Source: Lentimicrobiaceae bacterium
GTDB taxonomy: Bacteria > Bacteroidota > Bacteroidia > Bacteroidales > WCHB1-69
Assembly (NCBI GenBank): GCA_009787485.1
Contig: WQWP01000124.1
Location: 1-6,524 of the forward strand
Reading direction: 5' to 3'
Length of the DNA stretch: 6,524 nt
The position numbers were made by a program, and so were the translations under genes. The notes beneath the pieces were generated by a model. That model was not told the origin of the DNA, made no database searches, and saw only the letters and a program-made list of their open reading frames with translations. Positions 1 to 6,380 of the stretch are shown in pieces. Position 1 is the first letter of the stretch, and every line of letters begins with the position of its first letter.

Positions 1-2905
1 CTCCCTGATTTTTTCGCACGGAGTGGAATCCGGTAATGGCTTGCGTATCGTCGCCCACGGAGATGTCGGCCCAGGAAGTTGCTGAAAAAATATTACATAG
101 AAATTGTAATCCTGTGATCACTGTACCTTTATTATGTATAATAGTATCTCCTATAGTAACAGTATCTCCAACACTTTGCGATGAATTTTTACCAATGGTT
201 AAAATGCCTACATCCAAATTATTAAAGTTGTTTTTATATACTTCATTTTCATCGCTGCCGCTATTAGCTATTTTTATACCTGTGGTTTGCGGAGCGGTAT
301 TTAATCTTTTAAAATTGTTTTCAGTAATAAGATATCCTGTTGAATTTAAAACGGTTAACCCGTATGCTCCGGAGAGAGATTGATCAAATTCATTTCTTGT
401 TATTTGTGCATAATTTACCGCACTAAGGTTAATGCCATATAGATTATTAGAAAAATTGCCGCTTTTAATAGATACCTTCGGCGATGTACCCGCATTATTT
501 ACAGCAATCGCCACATTAAACCCTGAAAAAACAGGGTCTTGCATAAGTCGCTGTAAGCTTAAAGGTGTGTTAAAAGCCCAAATTCCTGTGTTTTTTCCGG
601 TCTCGTAACTTTTGTTGGTAGCGTTATTAAAAAACTTGCTTCCGGAAACCAAAACCTCTCCGCAACCGGATAGTTTTAAATGGGCGTCAAAATCTAAAGT
701 ATTTTCAAGATAGGCATTGTCAATTACAAATTGCGTATTGTGAAAAATTGCCGAGTATCCTGTTTGTGCAGTGGTTACCGGCTCAATTTGTACGGCAATG
801 GTATTGTTTATAAAATGGGCATTGTTGGTATATATTGTTCCGCCATTCACCGCATAAATGCCGATGGTGGCGTTTTCTATTTTGGCGTTATTCTCCAGTT
901 TTACATGGCTTTGGAGTGATGATGAGAGTGGTTGGGTGGGATCGCCCATTACGGTAATGCCTTGCCACATTGCATCGGGGCAGGCGTTGGTGAGGGTGCC
1001 GCCGTTGAGGATGAGGGTGCCGCCGGGGTGGATGGTGATGGAAACATCATAATCGCATTTTACTTGGTTAGTGATGGTTAATGTAACATTATTAGGAATA
1101 ACGATATTGCCTACTGCTTGTAATGGGGTGTTCCATGTAGTATTTTGGGTAATAATTCCTGATACGGCAGGCAATAAGGTATCTCGACATTGCGCTTTTT
1201 TAATGGCTTTGAGTACGGCAGCATGTGCGTTTACTAAACCATGCCCCATTTCATTATTCCATGTGCCATGAGGATGAGCAGCATTGTGCCCATAATTATA
1301 TACTATTGTGTCATATCCCGCTAATTTTGTGCAAGTTGATTCAATAATTTGCCGTATTTGTGTTTGTGATAATTCAGGGTTAACGGAAAGTATGAGTGCG
1401 GCTATACCAGCAACGTGAGGGCAAGCAGCTGAAGTGCCATTAAAATTAGAAATATAACCTCCTGTTATATTGGATGTTTGAATCTTTACTCCCGGCGCCA
1501 TTACATCAAGTCCTGATCCATAACAGCTCGCCCAGTTATTTTCACCATCACATGATGAATCCGATCTGATATTATCTTCTTCTCCAGGTCCGGTCGTCTT
1601 TTTATATCCGAATTTTCGTTCACCACAAGGAGAGATAGCTCCAACCGCAATAACACTCGGCAAATATGCCGGATAGATAAGAGCTGTGGTATTCCAATTT
1701 ATTGAATAATTTCCTGCAGAAAAAACGACTACACAACCGCGACCACCTCTACCATAAGTAATAGCGCTATCAATAGCTTCATCTATTTGATTTACTTCTA
1801 TTGCTTTCCATGAATTACTAATAACATCTGCTCCATTACGCCATGCCCAATTAATTCCATTTGCCCTTTCTTCAGCAGAAAGTATTGTATTTGCAAGAGA
1901 ATTGCTAATGGACATTAATGTACAATCAGGTGCAACTCCGGCAATACCTATTGAGTTGTTTCTCACTGCTCCAATAATTCCGGCACAAGAAGTACCATGA
2001 GGACCATAAAGAATATCTTGGGCAGTATCTTTTTCACTATCATAGGTTAGCGGATGGATATTGGCTTGTAAATCAAGATGATTTAATTTAATGCCATGAT
2101 CAACAACTGCCACAACAACACCACTTCCGGTTGAAATTCCCCATGCCTCACAAGCTTTTATATCTACTCCGGTTGTTCCGTCATATTGTCCGGTATTTCT
2201 CAAATTCCATTGCATCTCAAAATGAAGGTCGTTTGCGCAATTATTATTTGTACGATCATCCATTGTAAATTCCATCATGTCGGAATCGTTACTAATATGG
2301 ATTGCAGCATCAACCATTAAGTCGGGTTCTGCCGCTTGAAACAACCCAGACTCATAGAAATAGTTGGCTGCTTCCATCGCATTGAATCTTGAACGTTCCG
2401 TAACACTTACTACAAACCATAAAGGCATAAACCGGTTTTGATATACCACTGTTGCATTCTCTTTTTCAACTTCTTGCTTAAGTAATGTAGTATCATGTAA
2501 AGATTTTAATTGCACATAGAAAAAATTAGACAAGCCTATGATATCATGAGATTGTTTCTTGAAATAAGGAGCAACGATAATCTCATTTCTTGTATTTTTT
2601 ATTTCTAATAATTTTGCCAAGTATAATTCTTTCGATAAGCTATCTTCAATACTCAATGTTGTCCAAAACCTTTTGTGATAAGTTTCTAATTCTATTTCTT
2701 GAGTAATATCCACACGAAAAGGCAGTTGTATTATTTTATCAAGAGTTATTTTTTGAGTGGTATCTGAAACCGAAACAAAAATATGTTTGGTGTTCAACTC
2801 CAAATATTGTTTCTCTCCTTTATAATAATAAAAATAGGGAGTTTGCGCATAGGTATTAGTTGCAATACATGCTAAAATAAAAATGGTTAGCTTTAATAAT
2901 TTCAT
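1..2905 (-). CDS. Subtilisin-like (S8) serine protease with C-terminal beta-helix region, 3' end outside window
   Basis: This is a secreted serine endopeptidase, open for 968 codons from the ATG at 2905 to the left edge with no stop, so its C-terminus is missing. Residues 1-20 form a signal peptide (hydrophobic core, cleavage probably at YA|Q). Residues 21 to about 225 are a propeptide-like N-terminal region. The S8 domain spans about 226-570. The catalytic triad is Asp269 (VAVVDHGI), His303 (HGTSCAG) and Ser492 (NGTSAACPHVAG), with the oxyanion-hole Asn399 in SAGN, so it should be active. From about 583 onward comes a region of short beta-strand repeats rich in Asn, Gly and Thr (GGTL, NNAxF, GI motifs), which looks like a right-handed parallel beta-helix. 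By analogy with related Bacteroidota proteases a T9SS sorting domain would be expected beyond the window, but none is visible. It starts 29 bp after the delta-60 repeat gene. There is no evident Shine-Dalgarno site. The native substrate is unknown. Confidence 0.93.
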   Translation of the reverse strand, partial: MKLLKLTIFILACIATNTYAQTPYFYYYKGEKQYLELNTKHIFVSVSDTTQKITLDKIIQLPFRVDITQEIELETYHKRFWTTLSIEDSLSKELYLAKLLEIKNTRNEIIVAPYFKKQSHDIIGLSNFFYVQLKSLHDTTLLKQEVEKENATVVYQNRFMPLWFVVSVTERSRFNAMEAANYFYESGLFQAAEPDLMVDAAIHISNDSDMMEFTMDDRTNNNCANDLHFEMQWNLRNTGQYDGTTGVDIKACEAWGISTGSGVVVAVVDHGIKLNHLDLQANIHPLTYDSEKDTAQDILYGPHGTSCAGIIGAVRNNSIGIAGVAPDCTLMSISNSLANTILSAEERANGINWAWRNGADVISNSWKAIEVNQIDEAIDSAITYGRGGRGCVVVFSAGNYSINWNTTALIYPAYLPSVIAVGAISPCGERKFGYKKTTGPGEEDNIRSDSSCDGENNWASCYGSGLDVMAPGVKIQTSNITGGYISNFNGTSAACPHVAGIAALILSVNPELSQTQIRQIIESTCTKLAGYDTIVYNYGHNAAHPHGTWNNEMGHGLVNAHAAVLKAIKKAQCRDTLLPAVSGIITQNTTWNTPLQAVGNIVIPNNVTLTITNQVKCDYDVSITIHPGGTLILNGGTLTNACPDAMWQGITVMGDPTQPLSSSLQSHVKLENNAKIENATIGIYAVNGGTIYTNNAHFINNTIAVQIEPVTTAQTGYSAIFHNTQFVIDNAYLENTLDFDAHLKLSGCGEVLVSGSKFFNNATNKSYETGKNTGIWAFNTPLSLQRLMQDPVFSGFNVAIAVNNAGTSPKVSIKSGNFSNNLYGINLSAVNYAQITRNEFDQSLSGAYGLTVLNSTGYLITENNFKRLNTAPQTTGIKIANSGSDENEVYKNNFNNLDVGILTIGKNSSQSVGDTVTIGDTIIHNKGTVITGLQFLCNIFSATSWADISVGDDTQAITGFHSVRKNQG
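991..1025 (-). repeat. Direct repeat with 21-bp period inside the protease gene
   Basis: The 14-base string tgagggtgccgccg (plus-strand reading) occurs at 991-1004 and again at 1012-1025. The 21-bp period equals seven codons and encodes successive GGTL motifs (residues 628-637) at the start of the beta-helix region. It lies in the most GC-rich part of the window. Confidence 0.85.
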
Positions 2906-2934
2906 AATTTGTAACTTTTTATTCGTAATGATTT

Positions 2935-4392
2935 TTACTCTTTCACAAATTTTCTCGCTTGCTTACCTTCAAATTTTATAAAATATATTCCTGCTTTTAA
3001 ATGGCTAATATTTACAGATTGAACTGCTTTTTCTGATATTAACACAGTTTTTCCAAGTATATCAATAATCTCAAATTTTCTTTCGGTATTAAAGTAAAGA
3101 TAATCTTTCGCAGGATTGGGGAAGATGACGAATGAATCAAAAGCATCATTCTCTTTTACCGAAACACCGGAAGGAACATTTAATCTTGTCATTCTAAGCG
3201 CTTGATAATTTGGATAAGAATCTCCAACTAAAATAAGTTTATCAGCTCTCTGATATTTCATGTCTCGAAAGTAATATTCGCAAATAAATAACCCGGTATT
3301 GTTGAAGTCAATATCTAATGTTCCATCATTTTTAACGCTCACAATTCTATTGTAAAGACCAATGGTGTATTTACTTCCATGTTGTAAAAATTTTTGGGTT
3401 TCTGAACCTAGAAAAGAAGGAGGAATATAATAAAAACCATTTTTACCAAAGCGATTATTAATAGTTCCATCGGAATAGAAACTACATACGTATGTGTTGT
3501 TTCCTTGATTAAAACCGCCAAGCAGTACAAGATTTCCATTGCTTTCTTCAGCAATATCTATAAAAAGCTCAAAAGAATGCCACATGTCATTAAAAATATT
3601 CATTTTCCATATTCCGTTATTGGCAAAATCTGTAACCAAATCGCCGGTTGAACTTATTTTGCAAAAAGCCAATTCTCGTTCATCAGGATCTAACTCATCA
3701 TATCCTGCAACGATAATGGATTGGTCGTTGAGTATTTTTATACGTACGGGAACTATTTTAAATGTTTCATTATCTGTTAAATTTGCTTTTCCATTTTCTC
3801 CAAAACTTTCATCAATCTCACCTCTATAGTTATACTTTGAAATAGCATAGCCTGCTTCAACTAACAGAAAATCATCATTTTCAAGATTTGGATAATAACC
3901 ATGAGGGCTAATAGAACTAGCAATAATTTTCCCATAATCACCAAAAGTTTCATCTAAGCTACCATCTTCGTTAAGTTGTATAAAGATTATTTTATATCCA
4001 TTGTTGCGAAATGAGCCCATGATAAAAATTTTATTTTCATGGGTGATTTTTAGTCCAAACACAGGAGTATATGCATAATCACACAGCGTTACAAGCCCAT
4101 CTATTCCAAAATTTTGATCCATAACTCCATCGGTATTTGTTTTTGCGATTAATAAACATGAGCCATCTCTCCCAACAGCAATAATATTGTCCTGTTTGTC
4201 GAAATCTAAAAACTCAAATTGGCTTATACCTGTGGTTGGTATTATAACCGTTCCATTTTCCCCAAAAGTTGGGTCAAGGGTAACGGGCTGGGCAGAAACT
4301 GTTTGCATGCAGCAAAACAAAACAATACAAGAAAATGCTAAAGCACGAATGTGCGAACAGGAAATGGTTAAAATAATTTTTTTCCGGATCAT
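2935..4392 (-). CDS. Secreted delta-60 repeat protein with T9SS C-terminal sorting domain
   Basis: This 485-aa protein is predicted to be exported and then carried across the outer membrane by the type IX system. The N-terminus (RKK, then hydrophobic stretches up to VSA|Q at 34-35) is a rather long signal peptide. The next Met (29) would lose the signal, which supports the start at 4392. Seven copies of a motif of the type (L/I/M)DxxFGxxG begin near residues 39, 91, 146, 193, 252, 311 and 359, spaced 47-59 residues apart; copies 5 and 7 are degenerate. This matches the delta-60 repeat family, where segments between motifs read like 'IIVAGYD' beta strands. Residues about 420-485 form a T9SS type A sorting domain: FPNPAKDYLYF, then IIDILGKTV, then LKAGIYFIKF and a basic end. 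No catalytic motif is seen. A structural or binding role is likely; the ligand is unknown. It sits 20 bp after the A-A lipoprotein gene and 29 bp before the protease gene. Confidence 0.92.
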   Translation of the reverse strand: MIRKKIILTISCSHIRALAFSCIVLFCCMQTVSAQPVTLDPTFGENGTVIIPTTGISQFEFLDFDKQDNIIAVGRDGSCLLIAKTNTDGVMDQNFGIDGLVTLCDYAYTPVFGLKITHENKIFIMGSFRNNGYKIIFIQLNEDGSLDETFGDYGKIIASSISPHGYYPNLENDDFLLVEAGYAISKYNYRGEIDESFGENGKANLTDNETFKIVPVRIKILNDQSIIVAGYDELDPDERELAFCKISSTGDLVTDFANNGIWKMNIFNDMWHSFELFIDIAEESNGNLVLLGGFNQGNNTYVCSFYSDGTINNRFGKNGFYYIPPSFLGSETQKFLQHGSKYTIGLYNRIVSVKNDGTLDIDFNNTGLFICEYYFRDMKYQRADKLILVGDSYPNYQALRMTRLNVPSGVSVKENDAFDSFVIFPNPAKDYLYFNTERKFEIIDILGKTVLISEKAVQSVNISHLKAGIYFIKFEGKQARKFVKE

Positions 4393-4412
4393 AATATAAG
4401 ATTTTGAATTTC

Positions 4413-5273
4413 TTAATATTTAGTATATACAACTAATTTAACTATAGCATTTTGTGGCAATTTAGAAACTGTTGCTCCAAAAAACCAACGTGTTGGCGTA
4501 CCCATGCCACCTATTATAACATTAAGATATAGAGAGTACTCATTATCAGAAATTTGCCGTAATTCTTTATGTACTATTTCTGCCGGATAATTAGGTGATA
4601 ATCCGGTTGCACAAATTAGCGAATAATTTTCAAAATCAACTTGAGGATAATTACCATCTGAGCATGTGATATAGTTTTCCAATTTTACATTACTGTTAAT
4701 TATAGCTATATCACCTAAATTGTAGGGGTTATTTTGAAAATTTATCCACTTGCACGAAGTTTCTGCTAATGAATACTCTTCAAAAGGAATATCTATCGGA
4801 AAATCAATTTCTGCTTCTATGCAGGTTACCTTTAGTCTCACATAATTTTCTTCACTTAATTTATCTACAAGAATTGCAGCGTACCATTTACTAAGATTTG
4901 AATTGTATCCCTCAACTTCAATACTCAATTCATATTTATTAGAGGACATTTGTTGTAAGTTTTTCATAGCAATATTTAAAATACCCTTATTCAGTTTGCC
5001 ACTTATCAATAATAACGAGTGTTTTGAAAAATCAATCACAGGATAATCGCCTTCCGCGCAAGAAATGTATTTTCCCAATTCTTCACTGCTGTTAATTATA
5101 ATCACCTTTTCATCGTAAGGCAGGTTTTGCCATTGGCAGGAGATTTCCGGTAAAGCATATTCTGTAAAAGAGATATTTTTCGGATACTCATCGGGAATTT
5201 CAGGGTTGCAAGAAGAAGCAATGCCTGTTAAAAAAAGCAAAAATGCGGTTAATTTTAATATTTTCTTTTTCAT
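4413..5273 (-). CDS. Lipoprotein with two PrcB-like A domains
   Basis: This 286-aa protein is a predicted lipoprotein: a KKK-type n-region, a hydrophobic core, and a lipobox ending at Cys22 (IASSC). The mature part consists of two related domains. A1 (about 36-150) and A2 (about 164-283) share, in order, FxEYxLxExSCxW (36-48 and 164-176), IINS (59-62 and 191-194), a Y-I-x-C segment (69-72 and 201-204), (I/V)DF (80-82 and 212-214), a Y-x-L strand and a terminal VxLxV strand. The pattern of 'INSxEELxxYI' followed by 'xIDFSKHxLLL' and beta strands resembles the C-terminal domain of the PrcB family, which in Treponema supports a subtilisin-like protease. This assignment is by eye and uncertain. 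The N-terminal part is nearly identical in DNA to the neighbouring lipoprotein gene upstream, so the two are paralogues. The residues after Cys22 (NPEIPDE) are acidic, which may be compatible with surface export in Bacteroidota, but this is weak evidence. Confidence 0.88.
   Translation of the reverse strand: MKKKILKLTAFLLFLTGIASSCNPEIPDEYPKNISFTEYALPEISCQWQNLPYDEKVIIINSSEELGKYISCAEGDYPVIDFSKHSLLLISGKLNKGILNIAMKNLQQMSSNKYELSIEVEGYNSNLSKWYAAILVDKLSEENYVRLKVTCIEAEIDFPIDIPFEEYSLAETSCKWINFQNNPYNLGDIAIINSNVKLENYITCSDGNYPQVDFENYSLICATGLSPNYPAEIVHKELRQISDNEYSLYLNVIIGGMGTPTRWFFGATVSKLPQNAIVKLVVYTKY
5075..5273 (-). repeat. Paralogous direct repeat, copy 1 (start of A-A lipoprotein gene)
   Basis: This segment matches 6148-6358. 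Positions 5075-5195 align without gaps to 6148-6268 with 11 mismatches in 121 bases (91% identity); 10 of the 11 are transitions. The leader part 5203-5273 aligns to 6288-6358 with 11 mismatches in 71 (about 85%). Between the two parts the other copy carries extra bases. It encodes the signal peptide and the first part of domain A. Downstream of this block the genes diverge strongly in DNA although the A domains stay related in protein. Confidence 0.9.
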
Positions 5274-5323
5274 ATTTTTATGCTTTCTGTTAATTTTTAA
5301 TTTGTCTTAGTCCATACAATTAT
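5274..5323 (-). other. Largest intergenic gap (50 bp), no promoter recognised
   Basis: This is the longest non-coding stretch in the window, between the two lipoprotein genes. It is very AT-rich. I looked on the minus strand for the Bacteroidota -7 motif TAnnTTTG and saw none, and there is no hairpin followed by a T run that would make a convincing terminator. It is therefore best read as a spacer inside a transcription unit, although a weak internal promoter cannot be excluded. Confidence 0.4.
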
Positions 5324-6358
5324 TTAAGGTGTAAATTCCCAAATGAGTACTTTACTATCATTATCAATATTGTACTCATCACAACCACCGCCATAATGAA
5401 GGCACATTCTTGCTCCGGCACAACTGTATAATGCCCAACCAGGCCCTATTCCAAATGATTCATAAATAAAACCGATATAGCCTTGATATGTACATTGATA
5501 TATTTTAAAAGGCCTAGTAGCCATATTCTGATAAAAGTCAATCATCTTTTGCAACCATGGTAGATCTAATGGATCGTCAAAGTCGCATTGAGGAAATGTT
5601 TCCCAAATAAGTATTTTGTTCTCAAAATCAACTTCAAGCTCTGTGCAGGTGTTATCATATCTACCTACTTTACATAATCTTTCTCCTTCACAGTTTCTAA
5701 AATAAATAAGATTATCTGTCCACCCTATTGTTAAATTCATGAAAAAACCTATGCCATCTTTGTAGTTACATTGGTATATTCTTGCATGGTGAACGTCAAT
5801 ACCTTCCGTCTGTTCATATTCTATTTCATCAACAATTTCCTTTAGCCAAGGCAAGTCGGTTAGTGGATTACTAACGTTGCATACTTTAAATGGTATCGTT
5901 TTTACATTTAATTTAACAGAGCTTTTTTCATTTAACTTTTCTACCATAAGTGCAATGCTCCATTGTTCGGTAACGATTACAGAGTTTAAAGTTATCTCAA
6001 TATTCAATTTATAGGTATTGGGGAGTTGCTGTAAATTTTTTGCAGTAATTTCAGCAATGCCGCTATTAGAATTTCCGCTTGTTAATAACAAAGTATGTTT
6101 TGAAAAATCAATAACAGGCTTACTGCTTGTACAGATAATATATTTTTCCAATTCTTCGCTGCTGTTAATCATAATCACCTTTTCATCGTAAGGCAGATTT
6201 TGCCATTGGCAGGAGGTTTCCAGTAAAGAGTATTCCGTAAAAGAGATATTTTTCGGGTATTCATCAGGGCAATCGGGAGGGCAATCGGGGTTGCAGGAAG
6301 AGGCAATGCCTGTTAAGGCAAGCAGGAATGCGGTTAATTTTAATAATTTTTGGTTCAT
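5324..6358 (-). CDS. Lipoprotein with one PrcB-like A domain and two Cys-rich DLPWL (B) domains
   Basis: This is a 344-aa predicted lipoprotein with the same leader as its downstream paralogue and a lipobox ending at Cys22 (IASSC). After the cysteine comes a short Pro/Cys linker (NPDCPPDCPDEYP) containing a duplicated 4-residue unit. Residues about 40-153 are one A domain (FTEY at 40-43, SCQW at 49-52, INSSEEL at 64-70, IDF at 83-85). Two copies of a different domain, B, follow: 164-253 and 262-341. Each runs NPL/DPL-DLPWL, then IYQCxY and IGF, then a CxGxxxC pair (223/229 and 313/319), a further Cys (238 and 326), and ends in LIWE. The paired cysteines suggest disulfides in the periplasm or on the cell surface. 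I recall B-like segments in other Bacteroidales lipoproteins but cannot name a family or function. The start is 4 bp after the stop of the preceding gene, so translational coupling is possible. The A domain makes a protease-partner role conceivable, by inference only. Confidence 0.88.
   Translation of the reverse strand: MNQKLLKLTAFLLALTGIASSCNPDCPPDCPDEYPKNISFTEYSLLETSCQWQNLPYDEKVIMINSSEELEKYIICTSSKPVIDFSKHTLLLTSGNSNSGIAEITAKNLQQLPNTYKLNIEITLNSVIVTEQWSIALMVEKLNEKSSVKLNVKTIPFKVCNVSNPLTDLPWLKEIVDEIEYEQTEGIDVHHARIYQCNYKDGIGFFMNLTIGWTDNLIYFRNCEGERLCKVGRYDNTCTELEVDFENKILIWETFPQCDFDDPLDLPWLQKMIDFYQNMATRPFKIYQCTYQGYIGFIYESFGIGPGWALYSCAGARMCLHYGGGCDEYNIDNDSKVLIWEFTP
6148..6358 (-). repeat. Paralogous direct repeat, copy 2 (start of A-B-B lipoprotein gene)
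   Basis: This is the partner of 5075-5273, in the same orientation about 1.07 kb away. It contains a 12-bp unit twice in the linker, which accounts for its extra length. The two copies are long and similar enough to support homologous recombination, which would fuse the two lipoprotein genes and delete the material between them. Confidence 0.9.
6266..6289 (-). repeat. Perfect 12-bp in-frame tandem duplication
   Basis: The unit agggcaatcggg (plus-strand reading) occurs at 6266-6277 and again, immediately adjacent and identical, at 6278-6289. It is a multiple of three, so it adds four residues without breaking the frame, giving the Asp-Cys-Pro-Pro pattern directly after lipidation Cys22. The paralogue at 5273-4413 has only a short NPEIPDEY linker at the same place, so the duplication is probably specific to this copy and arose by slippage. 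Confidence 0.9.
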
Positions 6359-6380
6359 GGTTTTATATTTTTTGGTTCAT
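6337..6380 (-). repeat. 22-bp imperfect tandem duplication across a gene junction
   Basis: On the minus strand, the unit at 6380-6359 and the unit at 6358-6337 both begin ATGAACCAAAAA and match at 18 of 22 positions. The second unit holds the start codon of the A-B-B lipoprotein. The first lies in the end of the upstream gene, in a different frame (offset of 22 is not a multiple of 3), and contains that gene's stop codon. The ATG of the first unit gives only a five-codon frame (MNQKI), so it is not an alternative lipoprotein start. Confidence 0.8.

Noticed and set aside
36..1271. Several plus-strand open frames of 62-115 codons between 36 and 1271
   Set aside because: They lie entirely opposite the protease gene, whose minus-strand frame is continuous and carries recognisable motifs. 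They overlap one another and show no protein-like features.
1..2905. Possible frameshift or pseudogene in the protease, since no complete frame with a stop is present
   Set aside because: Translating codon by codon from 2905 to position 2 gives one uninterrupted frame, and Asp269, His303, Asn399 and Ser492 all fall in it. The missing stop is due to the window edge.
4306..4308. Alternative start at Met29 of the delta-60 repeat protein
   Set aside because: It would remove most of the signal peptide, which a T9SS cargo protein needs for export.
4342..4353. Short inverted repeat gcac-gaat-gtgc in the start of the delta-60 repeat gene
   Set aside because: The 4-bp arms lie inside the signal-peptide coding sequence, are too short for a convincing operator or terminator, and have no T run.
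3539..4399. Plus-strand open frames at 3539-3829 and 4187-4399
   Set aside because: They are antisense to the delta-60 repeat gene. Their recurrent FSPK-type strings are simply the reverse of the repeated FGENG codons.
6378..6380. Alternative upstream ATG for the A-B-B lipoprotein
   Set aside because: It is in a different frame and reaches a stop after five codons. The ATG at 6358 is followed by a good signal peptide and lipobox.
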